From: Caballeronia sordidicola
GTDB taxonomy: Bacteria; Pseudomonadota; Gammaproteobacteria; Burkholderiales; Burkholderiaceae
Direction: 5' to 3'
Length of the DNA stretch: 64,000 nt
Assembly (NCBI RefSeq): GCF_001544455.2
Contig: NZ_FCOC02000004.1
Location: 124,001-188,000, forward strand
Positions 53,206 through 62,743 of this stretch are shown piece by piece. Within the stretch, counting starts at the first letter, position 1. The number at the start of each line of letters is the position of its first letter. Position numbers and translations under genes: made by a program. The notes under the pieces were generated by a model. The model ran no database searches, had not been told where the DNA came from, and was given only the letters and a program-made list of their open reading frames with translations.

Positions 53206-53241
53206 GCACGCGCACAGTGCTGCGGCGCACCGTAGCTGTGC
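53206..53241. promoter_or_regulatory. Two NtrC-like enhancer sites shared by divergent sigma-54 promoters
   Basis: GCACG-N5-AGTGC at 53206-53220 and GCACC-N5-TGTGC at 53227-53241 each resemble the NtrC dyad GCACY-N5-RGTGC with one mismatch in one arm. Centres are 21 bp apart, two helical turns. They lie about midway between the two predicted transcription starts (53113 and 53354). Confidence 0.65.
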
Positions 53242-53327
53242 TTTGGTGCATCAAAAGGCGTCGGCGTTAATTGCCAAATTTCCTTCGGAATCCCGGAAAG
53301 CCTTGTCATACGGTGCGTTGCTTTGCA

Positions 53328-53343
53328 TGGCATACGCCTTGCA
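53328..53343 (+). promoter_or_regulatory. Sigma-54 promoter for the nitrate transporter-nirBD operon
   Basis: TGGCATACGCCTTGCA at 53328-53343 has GG-N10-GC and nearly matches the sigma-54 consensus in both elements. The predicted start (about 53354) is four bases upstream of the P1 hairpin. Confidence 0.88.
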
Positions 53344-53357
53344 TTTGACGTTGCTTG

Positions 53358-53440
53358 CGGATCAACGGCGATCCGGTCTCCTTGCCTCAAGCACCACCTT
53401 ATTGCAGCGGCCCTAACGGGCTTCCTGGACAACGGCGTCC
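53358..53440 (+). promoter_or_regulatory. ANTAR (NasT) target leader of the nitrate transporter operon
   Basis: P1 is CGGATC-AACGGC-GATCCG (53358-53375), P2 is GGAC-AACGGC-GTCC (53427-53440); both loops are AACGGC with A at 1 and G at 4. The linker is 51 nt, close to the 54 nt seen in the cobA leader. P2 shares its 3' arm with the terminator that follows. The 15-base P2 core is identical to that of the cobA leader. Confidence 0.9.
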
Positions 53441-53487
53441 CCTGATTCAGTCAAGCGACTGGAATCACGGGACGCCTTTTTGTTTTT
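53434..53487 (+). terminator. Leader terminator before the nitrate transporter
   Basis: GGCGTCCC (53434-53441) pairs with GGGACGCC (53469-53476), with a 27-nt loop, and TTTTTGTTTTT follows directly. It ends 12 bases before the start of the transporter gene, so transcription would stop unless NasT stabilises P2. Confidence 0.9.
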
Positions 53488-53499
53488 GTGGAAACGGCC

Positions 53500-54828
53500 A
53501 TGTCAGATAAAGCAACGCGGATCGATCTCTTCAGTTTTCGCACGGCGCCAATGCGCGCATTCCACCTCACGTGGATGGCGTTCTTCGTGTGTTTCTTTGC
53601 ATGGTTCGCCTGCGCGCCGCTGATGCCGTTGATCCAGCGCCAGTTCGGTCTTTCGATCGACCAGGTCGCGAACATCAACATTGCGGCGGTCGCGGCGACG
53701 ATCGTGGTGCGGCTGATCATCGGTCCCATGTGCGATCGATACGGCCCGCGCAAGGTCTACACGGCGCTGCTCGTTCTTGGCGCATTTCCCGTGCTCGGCG
53801 CGGCGCTCTCGGGCGGCTATACGAGCTTCCTGCTGGCACGCCTCGGCATTGGTGCCGTGGGCGCGAGCTTCGTGATCACGCAGTACCACACGTCGGTCAT
53901 GTTTGCGCCGAACGTGGTTGGAACCGCCAACGCGACGAGCGCTGGCTGGGGCAACGCGGGTGCAGGCGCAGCGCAGGCGCTCGTGCCGCTGCTGCTGGCG
54001 GCAATGCTCGCACTGGGCGCAAGCGATGCATCGGCGTGGCGCTACGCACTCGTGGTGCCGGCTCTCGCCATGCCGCTCATGGCGGTGTTTTATTGGCGCC
54101 TGACGCAAGACTGCCCGCAAGGAAACTTCGCGCAATTGCGTGCGCAGGGCATAGCCATCGATGGCGGCAAGAAAGGCGGCTGGGCGAGCTTTCGCGCGGC
54201 CTGCGCGAACTATCGCGTATGGATGCTGTTCGTGACTTACGCCGCATGCTTCGGCGTGGAAGTGTTCATTCATAACATCGCCGCGGTCTACTACGTCAAT
54301 CATTTCCATCTCTCGTTGAAAACCGCGGGTCTCGCAGCAGGCAGCTTCGGCTTGCTGGCGCTGTTCGCGCGCGCGTTGGGAGGCTGGCTGTCAGACAAAT
54401 TCGCGGCTCGCCGCGGACTCGACGTGCGCTCGACCTTGTTGTTCGCGCTGATCGCGGGCGAAGGTCTTGGCCTGTACTGGTTTTCGCATGAAACCAGCGT
54501 CGGCCTGGCCGTGGTCGCCATGCTCTGCTTTGGCCTCTTCACGCATATGGCGTGCGGCGCGACGTATGCGCTGGTGCCGTTCATCGACCGCAAGGCGCTT
54601 GGCGGCGTGGCGGGGATTATCGGTGCGGGCGGAAACGTGGGCGCGGTGGCCGCGGGCTTTTTGATGAAAGGCCTGGGCAACGTTCAGCAAACCCTGGCGA
54701 CGCTTGGCGTGCTGGTCTCGATCTCCGCGTTGTGCGCGCTGGCCGTGCGCTTTAGCACCGAGCACAAGGCACGCGAGGACGAATTACGCGCGCACGCATT
54801 GAGCGTCAACAACCGCATTGCAAACTGA
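53500..54828 (+). CDS. MFS nitrate/nitrite transporter (NarK/NasA type)
   Basis: The protein is 442 aa from the ATG at 53500 (a GTG at 53488 lies in the terminator T-run and is unlikely). Twelve helices. NNP-family marks include MRAFHLTWMAFFVCFFAWFACAPLMP (split) and two nitrate-signature-like Gly-rich stretches, GWGNAGAGAAQALVPLLL and GIIGAGGNVGAVAAGFL. It opens the operon transporter-nirB-nirD-nitrate reductase and imports nitrate. nirB starts 13 bp later. Confidence 0.92.
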   Translation: MSDKATRIDLFSFRTAPMRAFHLTWMAFFVCFFAWFACAPLMPLIQRQFGLSIDQVANINIAAVAATIVVRLIIGPMCDRYGPRKVYTALLVLGAFPVLGAALSGGYTSFLLARLGIGAVGASFVITQYHTSVMFAPNVVGTANATSAGWGNAGAGAAQALVPLLLAAMLALGASDASAWRYALVVPALAMPLMAVFYWRLTQDCPQGNFAQLRAQGIAIDGGKKGGWASFRAACANYRVWMLFVTYAACFGVEVFIHNIAAVYYVNHFHLSLKTAGLAAGSFGLLALFARALGGWLSDKFAARRGLDVRSTLLFALIAGEGLGLYWFSHETSVGLAVVAMLCFGLFTHMACGATYALVPFIDRKALGGVAGIIGAGGNVGAVAAGFLMKGLGNVQQTLATLGVLVSISALCALAVRFSTEHKAREDELRAHALSVNNRIAN

Positions 54829-54841
54829 GAGCATTCAGATC

Positions 54842-57376
54842 ATGAAAATCGTCGTCATCGGTCATGGAATGGTGGGCCACAAGCTGCTCGAATGCCTCGC
54901 TGAAACAGCCGGACATGGGCTCGATATCACCGTGCTGTGCGAGGAGCCGCGGCCCGCATACGACCGGGTGCATCTGTCGGAATTTTTCTCCGGCAAGACG
55001 GCGCATGATCTGTCGCTCGTAGAGGCGGGATTCTTCGAGCGCGAGAACGTACGGCTGGAACTCAATGCAAAGGCGGTATCGATAGATCGCGCCGCGCGCA
55101 CCGTGACGGTATCGAGCGGGGAAGTCCTGAGCTACGACAAGCTCGTGCTCGCGACGGGTTCGTATCCGTTCGTGCCGCCGGTGGCAGGCCGCGATCGTCA
55201 CGACTGCTTTGTGTACCGGACGATTGAAGATCTGGAGGCGATGAAGGCATGCGGCGCACGCTCGAAGACCGGCACGGTCGTGGGCGGTGGCTTGCTCGGA
55301 CTCGAATGCGCGAAGGCGCTGCGCGATCTCGGATTGCAGACGCATGTGGTTGAATTTGCGCCGCGCCTGATGGCCGTGCAGGTCGACGACGGCGGCGCGC
55401 GCGTGCTGCGCAACAAGATCGAGGCGCTGGGCGTGACGGTCCATACGCACAAGAATACGGTCGCTATCACGGATGGCGAAGCGGGTACGCACCGCATGCA
55501 ATTCTCCGATGACACGCATCTCGATACCGACATGATCGTGTTCTCGGCGGGCATTCGTCCGCGCGATGAAATCGCTCGCACAAGCGGTCTGGAAGTGGGG
55601 GCGCGCGGCGGTATCGTGATTGACGACAACTGCATGACCAGCGACGAAAACATCTACGCCATTGGCGAATGCGCGTTGTGGCAAGGACAGATATTCGGTC
55701 TTGTTGCGCCGGGTTACGACATGGCTCGCGTGGTCGCCAGGCAATTGCTCGGCGAACAGCACGCGTTCGCGGGCGCGGACATGAGCACCAAATTGAAGCT
55801 GATGGGCGTGGACGTGGCGAGCATTGGCGACGCACATGGCAAGACGCCGGGAAGCCGCGCGTATCAGTTCAGCGACGAACGCAAGCAGGTCTACAAGAAG
55901 ATCGTGGTGTCCGATTGCGGCAAGTTCCTGCTTGGCGGCGTGATGGTCGGCGACGCGAACGAGTACGGCACGTTGCTGCAGATGATGCTGAACCGCATCG
56001 AGTTGCCGGCGTCGCCGGAATTCCTGATTCTTCCTTCGTCCGATGGTCAACAGAAATCCGCGCTCGGTGTCGACGCGCTGCCTGCATCTGCGCAAATCTG
56101 CTCGTGCAACGATGTATCGAAGGGACGGATTTGCGAGGCTGTATCTGCGGGCGCAATGAGCATTGGTGCGTTGAAATCGGCGACCAAAGCAGGCACTTCA
56201 TGCGGCGGATGCGTGTCGCTTGTCACGCAGGTGATGAAGGCGGAGATGAAAAAGCAGGGGCTCGCGGTCAACAATCATGTGTGCGAGCACTTTGCGTTTT
56301 CGCGTCAGGAGCTTTATCACATGGTGCGCGTCGAGCGCATCAAAACCTTCGGCGAACTGCTTTCCAGGCATGGTCGCGGACTGGGCTGCGATATCTGCAA
56401 GCCGACGGTCAGCAGCATTCTTGCGTCGTGCTGGAACGAGTTCGTGCTGAAGAAGGAGCACGCAAGCCTGCAGGACTCGAACGACTATTACCTTGCGAAC
56501 ATTCAGCGCGATGGCACGTACTCCGTCGTGCCGCGCATGGCCGGCGGCGAGGTGACGCCCGATGGCCTGATCGCAGTCGGACAGGTGGCGAAGAAGTATG
56601 GGCTTTACACCAAGGTGACAGGCGGCGCGCGTGTCGATTTGTTCGGCGCGCGTGTCGAGCAATTGCCGTTCATCTGGGAAGAACTGATCGCGGCCGGATT
56701 CGAATCGGGTCACGCGTATGGCAAGGCGGTGCGCACGGTCAAGTCGTGCGTCGGCTCCACATGGTGCCGCTTCGGCGTGGGCGATTCAGTCGGCCTCGCG
56801 ATCGATATCGAAAACCGCTACAAAGGCTTGCGCGCTCCGCACAAGATCAAGTTCGGCGTTTCCGGATGCACGCGCGAATGCGCGGAAGCGCAGGGCAAGG
56901 ATGTCGGCATCATCGCGACCGAGAAGGGCTGGAATCTTTACGTATGCGGTAACGGCGGCATGAAACCGCGCCACGCTGAATTGCTTGCATCCGATCTGGA
57001 TGCGGTGACGCTCGTGAAATATATCGACCGCTTCTTGATGTTCTATGTCCGCACGGCTGACCGCTTGCAGCGCACGAGCGTATGGCGCGACAACCTGGAG
57101 GGCGGCCTCGACTATCTGATCGATGTTGTCGTGCACGACAAACTGGGTCTCGCCGCCGAGCTCGAAGCCGAGATGCAGCACGTCGCCGACACCTACGAAT
57201 GCGAGTGGAAGAAAGCCGTCACCGATCCTGAAACCCGCAAGCGTTTCCGTCACTTCGTGAACAGCGACGCGTCGGACAACAACGTGAGTTTTGTCGAGGA
57301 ACGCGGGCAGATTCGTCCTGCCACGCCCGCCGAGCGCAAATTGATCGGCATTCCTGTGATGGTTGAAACTGTTTGA
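54842..57376 (+). CDS. nirB: Assimilatory nitrite reductase (NADH) large subunit
   Basis: The protein is 844 aa from the ATG at 54842. FAD/NAD domains come first (IVVIGHGMVGHKLLE, GTVVGGGLLGLECAKAL). A BFD-like 2Fe-2S domain follows (ICSCNDVSKG, about 417-426; TSCGGCVSLV), then the siroheme/4Fe-4S reductase region with cysteines in VKSCVGSTWCRFG (about 632-644) and VSGCTRECAEAQG (about 671-683). It reduces nitrite to ammonium with NADH. It needs siroheme from the divergent cobA pathway. Confidence 0.95.
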   Translation: MKIVVIGHGMVGHKLLECLAETAGHGLDITVLCEEPRPAYDRVHLSEFFSGKTAHDLSLVEAGFFERENVRLELNAKAVSIDRAARTVTVSSGEVLSYDKLVLATGSYPFVPPVAGRDRHDCFVYRTIEDLEAMKACGARSKTGTVVGGGLLGLECAKALRDLGLQTHVVEFAPRLMAVQVDDGGARVLRNKIEALGVTVHTHKNTVAITDGEAGTHRMQFSDDTHLDTDMIVFSAGIRPRDEIARTSGLEVGARGGIVIDDNCMTSDENIYAIGECALWQGQIFGLVAPGYDMARVVARQLLGEQHAFAGADMSTKLKLMGVDVASIGDAHGKTPGSRAYQFSDERKQVYKKIVVSDCGKFLLGGVMVGDANEYGTLLQMMLNRIELPASPEFLILPSSDGQQKSALGVDALPASAQICSCNDVSKGRICEAVSAGAMSIGALKSATKAGTSCGGCVSLVTQVMKAEMKKQGLAVNNHVCEHFAFSRQELYHMVRVERIKTFGELLSRHGRGLGCDICKPTVSSILASCWNEFVLKKEHASLQDSNDYYLANIQRDGTYSVVPRMAGGEVTPDGLIAVGQVAKKYGLYTKVTGGARVDLFGARVEQLPFIWEELIAAGFESGHAYGKAVRTVKSCVGSTWCRFGVGDSVGLAIDIENRYKGLRAPHKIKFGVSGCTRECAEAQGKDVGIIATEKGWNLYVCGNGGMKPRHAELLASDLDAVTLVKYIDRFLMFYVRTADRLQRTSVWRDNLEGGLDYLIDVVVHDKLGLAAELEAEMQHVADTYECEWKKAVTDPETRKRFRHFVNSDASDNNVSFVEERGQIRPATPAERKLIGIPVMVETV

Positions 57377-57387
57377 CGGAGCGTCCC

Positions 57388-57735
57388 ATGAACATCGATC
57401 GAATCCCGGCTGCATGGGTTCCCGTGTGTGCGCTCAGCGACATCCTGCCGAACACCGGCGTGTGTGCGCTGGTCAACGGCGTGCAGGTCGCGGTCTTCCA
57501 TCTCGCCGATGACGGCGGCCGCGTCTTTGCCATCGACAACTTTGATCCGGGCTCGCAGGCCTCCGTGCTCTCACGCGGGTTGATCGGCAATCTGGGCGAG
57601 CGCATTGTGGTTGCATCGCCCATCTACAAGCATCACTTCGATCTGCGCACAGGCGAATGTCTCGAGATCCCGGAGAACTCGGTCAACGCATTTGCCGCGC
57701 GCGTCGAAGACGGACATGTATGGGTCGCCGCTTGA
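57388..57735 (+). CDS. nirD: Assimilatory nitrite reductase small subunit
   Basis: The protein is 115 aa from the ATG at 57388 with GGAG just upstream. It has the Rieske-like fold of NirD (WVPVCALSDILPNTGVCAL, VFAIDNFDPGSQASVLSRG), but lacks the Cys/His cluster ligands of true Rieske proteins, as is normal for NirD. The gene is 11 bp after nirB and 22 bp before the nitrate reductase fusion, so one transcript is expected. Confidence 0.93.
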   Translation: MNIDRIPAAWVPVCALSDILPNTGVCALVNGVQVAVFHLADDGGRVFAIDNFDPGSQASVLSRGLIGNLGERIVVASPIYKHHFDLRTGECLEIPENSVNAFAARVEDGHVWVAA

Positions 57736-57757
57736 AAACAATCCGGCTTTGACCGAC

Positions 57758-60700
57758 ATGAACACCGGCAGCGTCAAGACCGTTTGCCCCTATTGCGGCG
57801 TTGGCTGCGGAATGGTCCTGCACGTCGAGGACGGGCAAGTGGTCAAGGTGTCGGGTGACAAGGAACATCCCGCCAACTTCGGTCGGCTCTGCACCAAGGG
57901 GCAATCGGCGCATGTCGCGCTACGCCAATCGGGCCGGCTTGAAAGCGCGTTCATTCGCCACGCGCGCGGCCAGGACCCGGCTCCGTTGCCCATGACTCAG
58001 GCGCTGACCGATACCGCCCGCCGGCTACGCGCCATACTCGACGAACATGGTCCCGACGCGCTCTCGTTCTACGTGTCCGGCCAGATGTCGATAGAAGCGC
58101 AATATCTCGTCAACAAGCTGGCGAAGGGGTTTGTTGGCACGAACAACATCGAGTCGAATTCGCGCCTTTGCATGGCGAGCGCGGGCAGCGGCTACAAGCT
58201 CTCGCTGGGCGCGGACGGGCCTCCAGGTTCATATCAGGATATCGACCGGGCCAATCTGTTTTTCGTGATCGGCGCGAACATGGCGGACTGCCATCCCATC
58301 TTGTTCCTGCGCATGATGGATCGCGTGAAGGCGGGCGCGAAGCTGATCGTGGTCGATCCGCGCCGCAACGCCACCGCCGACAAAGCCGGCCTTTTCATGC
58401 AGATCAAGCCGGGCACGGACCTCGCGCTGCTCAATGGACTGCTGCATCTGCTGCACGAAAACGGGCATACGGATGCGGGTTTTATCCGTGAAGCAACGGA
58501 AGGCTGGGACGCGATGCCTGCCTTTCTCGCGGACTATACGCCGGAGAAAGTCGCCGCGATCACTGGTATTGCCGAAGCCGAGATTCGTCTCGCGGCGCAA
58601 TGGATTGGCGAAGCGCCCGAATGGATGAGCTGCTGGACCATGGGGTTGAACCAGAGCACGCACGGCACGTGGAACACGAACGCGATCTGCAATCTTCATC
58701 TGGCGACGGGCAAGATCTGCCGTCCTGGCAGCGGACCGTTTTCGCTTACCGGCCAGCCCAACGCAATGGGCGGACGCGAGATGGGTTACATGGGCCCGGG
58801 GTTGCCTGGGCAGCGCTCTGTGCTGGTCGATGAAGACCGGAAGTTCATGGAGGATTTGTGGCGCATTCCCGAAGGCAGGCTCAAGACATCGTTAGGGAAG
58901 GGCACCATCGACATGTTCTCGAGTATGGCCGCGGGCGACATCAAGGCGTGCTGGATCATCTGCACCAATCCGGTGGCGAGCGTCGCAAATCGCCAGACTG
59001 TGATAGCGGGATTGCAGGCCGCGGAACTCGTCATCACGCAGGACGCCTTCCTCGATACCGAGACCAACCGATACGCCGACGTCCTGCTGCCGGGCGCGCT
59101 ATGGGCCGAAGCCGAAGGCGTGATGATCAACTCCGAGCGCAACATGACGCTCACGCAAAAGGCCATCGAACCGCCGGGTGCGGCCATGCCCGATTGGCGG
59201 ATCGTGGCGCAAGTGGCGTGCGAAATGGGTTTCGCCGATGCATTCAGCTATGCGTCGGCGGAAGAGGTTTTTGCGGAGATCGTGCGCACGTCCAATCCAA
59301 AAACCGGCTACGACCTTCGCGGCGCGAGCCATGAAAGGCTGCGCGAGACGCCGCTGCAATGGCCCATTGCGCGAGATGGTGCGTCCGACCGCAATCCTCT
59401 CCGGTACATCAATGACGGCGTGAATCAAACGCTGAAGGAACAGCCAGACGGCAGGCGTCCACGACTGGTTTTTCCAACCGCCAGCGGCAAGGCCGTGTTT
59501 CTTGCCCGTCCGCATGGTCAGCCTGCGGAGATGCCCGACGCGGAGCATCCTATCGTGCTGAACACGGGGCGCTTGCAGCATCAATGGCACACCATGACAA
59601 AGACCGGCAAGGTCGCGATGCTCAACAAGCTGAACCCGAACCCCTTCGTTGAGATTCATCCGGAAGACGCGGCGGCGCTTGGCATTGAAACGAAGGATTC
59701 CGTCGAGATCAGGTCGCGTCGTGGCCGCGCCGTGTTGCCGGCGGTCGTGACGGACCGGGTGCGCGCCGGCAACTGCTTTGCGCCCATGCATTGGAACGAT
59801 GTGTATGGCGATGATCTGTGCATCAACGCCGTGACCAACGATGCGGCCGATCCGATTTCGCAGCAGCCCGAATTCAAGTTTTGCGCGGTTACGCTCAGTC
59901 GCGTGACGCCCGAACCCGGCACGGCCATATCTGATGATACGCATGATGAATCCGCCGCCGATCACGCGGCCGTCACTCAGGAACTGGACATGTCCCGCAT
60001 AGATGCGCTCTCCACATTGCTCGGCATTCCAGAGACGCCGCCACCCCAATTAAGCGATGCAGAACGTTTATACGCCGCCGGTTTCATGAGCGGTTTGCAT
60101 TCGAATGAAGGCCGTGCGGCTCCCGGTGTTCCGGTACTTCCCGCCAGCGCGCCGTTTGCTCCTGCGACCCGTCTATGGTTCGACGGCCTGCTTGCCGGCA
60201 TGTTCAGCCGCGCCGAAGCGGCCGCTGCGACGTTGACTTCTGTTCAACAAGCGGGGCATGAATCAGGCGTGCGTATTGTCAGGGCGCGGCCGAAGGTCAC
60301 GTTGCTGTGGGCATCGCAGACAGGAAACATCGAGTCGTTGACCGAGCGCTATGCCACGCAACTGATGGAGTCCGGCTTCGAAATCCGTACTTCGTGCATG
60401 GCTGACTACGCGGTATCGGGTCTCGCCAATGCGCAATACGTGTTGCTCATGACGAGCACGTTCGGCGACGGCGATGCGCCGGACAACGGCCAGGCTTTCT
60501 GGACCGATCTGCAGGCCGAGCATGCGCCGCGTCTCGACAATCTCCGTTATGCGGTGCTCGCGTTCGGCGATCGCAACTACGATGCATTCTGCGGTCATGG
60601 CCGCAAGCTCGATGCGCGCATGCTCGAGCGCGGCGCAAAACGGCTGGCCGATCGCGTGGATTGCGACACCGAATATCAAGCCGCCGCCGACGCATGGATC

Positions 60701-61906
60701 GAGCGAATCGTCGCGCGTATCAAGGAAGAAGACGAAGCGCTGCATGCCGTTTCCGCCAACGGAATGATTCCCGCGGTGCTGCCTGGAACGGCTGCGTCGA
60801 AGACACATCCGGCTGCGTCGCGGCTGGTGAAGAACGTGCGGCTTAACAAGCAGGGCGCGACGAAGGATACGCGCTACTTCTCGCTTGCAAAGGATTCGGG
60901 CCTTGAATATGAGGCTGGCGATGCATTGGGCGTCTGGCCGAGCAACTGTCCTGAACTGGTCGATGAACTCATTGGCCTGAGCCATCTTTCGGCGGACGCG
61001 CCGGTCACGGTAGCGGGCGCTGGCGAGATGCGTCTTGCCGATGCGCTCGGCAAGCATTACGAAATTGCCCGTCCGAGCGCTGACGCATTGGCGTTTATCG
61101 CGGCGCGCGCGGAGAACGGCGCGCTAAGGGAGATGCTCGGAGAGGATCGCAAGGCGGATCTCAAGAAGTGGCTCTGGGGCCAGCAGTTGGCGGACGTCTT
61201 GCATGAGTTTCCGGTCAGGCTTTCCGCGAGCGAATTGACCGGGATATTGAAGCGCATGCAGCCGCGTTTGTATTCGATTGCATCGAGTCCCAAGGCGCAT
61301 GCAAACGAAATTCACCTGACCGTTTCGGCGGTTCGGTACAACAATGGGCGGCGGCATCGCAAGGGTGTGTCGTCGACATTCCTCGCCGATCGAGCGGCCG
61401 ACGCCAATGTTCCTGTGTTCGTGCAGAAGTCGGCGCATTTCCGGCTTCCACGCAACGGCGATGCACCCATGATCATGGTCGGCCCCGGCACGGGCGTGGC
61501 GCCATTTCGTGGTTTCCTGCATGAGCGCGAAGCGCGCGGCGATACGGGCCGCAACTGGCTGTTCTTTGGCGAGCAGCATGCGGCCACGGATTATTACTAC
61601 GGCGATGAACTCGACGAGATGCGCCGCAAGGGACTGCTGAACCGTCTTGACCTTGCGTTTTCACGCGATCAGGCCAACAAGATTTATGTGCAGGACCGCA
61701 TGCGCGAGCATGGTGCGCAGTTGTGGGCGTGGCTTGAATCTGGCGCGTATTTCTATGTTTGCGGCGACGCGAGCCGCATGGCGAAGGATGTCGACGCCGC
61801 GTTGAAATCCATTGTTGCTCAGGCGGGCGGAATGAGCGAGGACAAGGCGCACGAGTACGTAAGCCGCATGGTCAAGGAAAAGCGCTACGTGCGCGATGTT
61901 TATTGA
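57758..61906 (+). CDS. Assimilatory nitrate reductase fused to a CysJ-like flavoprotein
   Basis: The protein is 1382 aa from the ATG at 57758 (an ATG at 57716 overlaps nirD). Residues 1-~715 are a molybdopterin nitrate reductase: 4Fe-4S ligands Cys-10, 13, 17 and 45 (CPYCGVGC, LCTKGQ), MoPterin motifs and a C-terminal MolyDop domain. After a linker (~715-840) come a flavodoxin domain (VTLLWASQTGNIESLT, ~847), an FAD domain (~1020-1230) and an NADPH domain (MIMVGPGTGVAPFRGF). Electrons would pass NADPH-FAD-FMN-FeS-Mo within one chain. It ends the operon. Confidence 0.93.
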   Translation: MNTGSVKTVCPYCGVGCGMVLHVEDGQVVKVSGDKEHPANFGRLCTKGQSAHVALRQSGRLESAFIRHARGQDPAPLPMTQALTDTARRLRAILDEHGPDALSFYVSGQMSIEAQYLVNKLAKGFVGTNNIESNSRLCMASAGSGYKLSLGADGPPGSYQDIDRANLFFVIGANMADCHPILFLRMMDRVKAGAKLIVVDPRRNATADKAGLFMQIKPGTDLALLNGLLHLLHENGHTDAGFIREATEGWDAMPAFLADYTPEKVAAITGIAEAEIRLAAQWIGEAPEWMSCWTMGLNQSTHGTWNTNAICNLHLATGKICRPGSGPFSLTGQPNAMGGREMGYMGPGLPGQRSVLVDEDRKFMEDLWRIPEGRLKTSLGKGTIDMFSSMAAGDIKACWIICTNPVASVANRQTVIAGLQAAELVITQDAFLDTETNRYADVLLPGALWAEAEGVMINSERNMTLTQKAIEPPGAAMPDWRIVAQVACEMGFADAFSYASAEEVFAEIVRTSNPKTGYDLRGASHERLRETPLQWPIARDGASDRNPLRYINDGVNQTLKEQPDGRRPRLVFPTASGKAVFLARPHGQPAEMPDAEHPIVLNTGRLQHQWHTMTKTGKVAMLNKLNPNPFVEIHPEDAAALGIETKDSVEIRSRRGRAVLPAVVTDRVRAGNCFAPMHWNDVYGDDLCINAVTNDAADPISQQPEFKFCAVTLSRVTPEPGTAISDDTHDESAADHAAVTQELDMSRIDALSTLLGIPETPPPQLSDAERLYAAGFMSGLHSNEGRAAPGVPVLPASAPFAPATRLWFDGLLAGMFSRAEAAAATLTSVQQAGHESGVRIVRARPKVTLLWASQTGNIESLTERYATQLMESGFEIRTSCMADYAVSGLANAQYVLLMTSTFGDGDAPDNGQAFWTDLQAEHAPRLDNLRYAVLAFGDRNYDAFCGHGRKLDARMLERGAKRLADRVDCDTEYQAAADAWIERIVARIKEEDEALHAVSANGMIPAVLPGTAASKTHPAASRLVKNVRLNKQGATKDTRYFSLAKDSGLEYEAGDALGVWPSNCPELVDELIGLSHLSADAPVTVAGAGEMRLADALGKHYEIARPSADALAFIAARAENGALREMLGEDRKADLKKWLWGQQLADVLHEFPVRLSASELTGILKRMQPRLYSIASSPKAHANEIHLTVSAVRYNNGRRHRKGVSSTFLADRAADANVPVFVQKSAHFRLPRNGDAPMIMVGPGTGVAPFRGFLHEREARGDTGRNWLFFGEQHAATDYYYGDELDEMRRKGLLNRLDLAFSRDQANKIYVQDRMREHGAQLWAWLESGAYFYVCGDASRMAKDVDAALKSIVAQAGGMSEDKAHEYVSRMVKEKRYVRDVY

Positions 61907-61947
61907 GCGGGCATGGCTTGCGACCAACACCGCGCACTAAAACCACT

Positions 61948-62673
61948 TCAAGCCTTGGCCAGTGCTTCGCGATGCGCCTGCGCTAGCTCCGCCATGCTTT
62001 TGAACTTGAAATCGACTTGAGGCTGTTCGCCCGGATTCATCGTTGCCCCAAAGCCCTGCTGCGCATGCCGCCGGTAAATCCAGCACGACGCCAGTCCAAA
62101 CGTATTCGCTGGCTTGTGGTCATGAAACAGGCTTTCCGCAGTGTGAAGAATGGCATTCTTTTGAATTCCCATCCCGCTGAGCTTGTCCAGCATGTACTCG
62201 AAATTGAGTGGCGACGGCTTGTACGAACCCACGTCCTCGGCGGTAATCACGGCGTCGAACGTGACATCGAGCTTTGCATTGCTATGGGCAAAGCTTTCGT
62301 TGTCGACGTTGGACAGAATCACCAGCTTGAAATGCTGCTGCAGGTATTGCAGCGATTGTGCCGAGTCTTCGAACGCGGGCCAGTGTTGAACAGACTGCCC
62401 GTAAGTGACGCACTCTTCGCGCGTCACGGGGACATTCCATTCCTCGGCGATCCGCTTGTACACAATGGGAAGCAGGTCGCGATACCGCATTGCGGGCGTA
62501 TAAAGCTGTTGCGACGATTCGTGGCGCGCGTGCGCTTCGAGTGCGGCATCGCGGGTAAGCGGGTGGCTCGCGCGCTCGATCAGCGGCTGCAAGCCCTTCA
62601 TGATTCCGCTTTCCCAGTCGATGAGCGTGCCGTAGCAGTCGAACGTGAGCGCCTTGTAGTCGGTGAGTTTCAC
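61948..62673 (-). CDS. HAD-family hydrolase (haloacid dehalogenase type II-like)
   Basis: The protein is 241 aa. The start is GTG at 62673 with AAGGA six bases upstream. HAD motifs are FDCYGTLIDWE (catalytic Asp-10), LSNVDNESF (motif II) and SYKPSPLNFE (motif III Lys). The N-terminus matches type II haloacid dehalogenases, but many relatives are phosphatases, so the substrate is open. It lies in the same direction as the aldehyde dehydrogenase upstream, 70 bp away. Confidence 0.88.
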   Translation of the reverse strand: MKLTDYKALTFDCYGTLIDWESGIMKGLQPLIERASHPLTRDAALEAHARHESSQQLYTPAMRYRDLLPIVYKRIAEEWNVPVTREECVTYGQSVQHWPAFEDSAQSLQYLQQHFKLVILSNVDNESFAHSNAKLDVTFDAVITAEDVGSYKPSPLNFEYMLDKLSGMGIQKNAILHTAESLFHDHKPANTFGLASCWIYRRHAQQGFGATMNPGEQPQVDFKFKSMAELAQAHREALAKA

Positions 62674-62743
62674 AATGATCCTTGCCGGTTGGGAACTCCG
62701 GGTATTTTATCGCGTGCGCAAACCGGCGCTCATGCCGAACGCA

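Noticed and set aside
57388-57735. Calling NirD a Rieske 2Fe-2S ferredoxin
   Set aside because: The Cys/His cluster ligands are absent, as is normal for the NirD small subunit.
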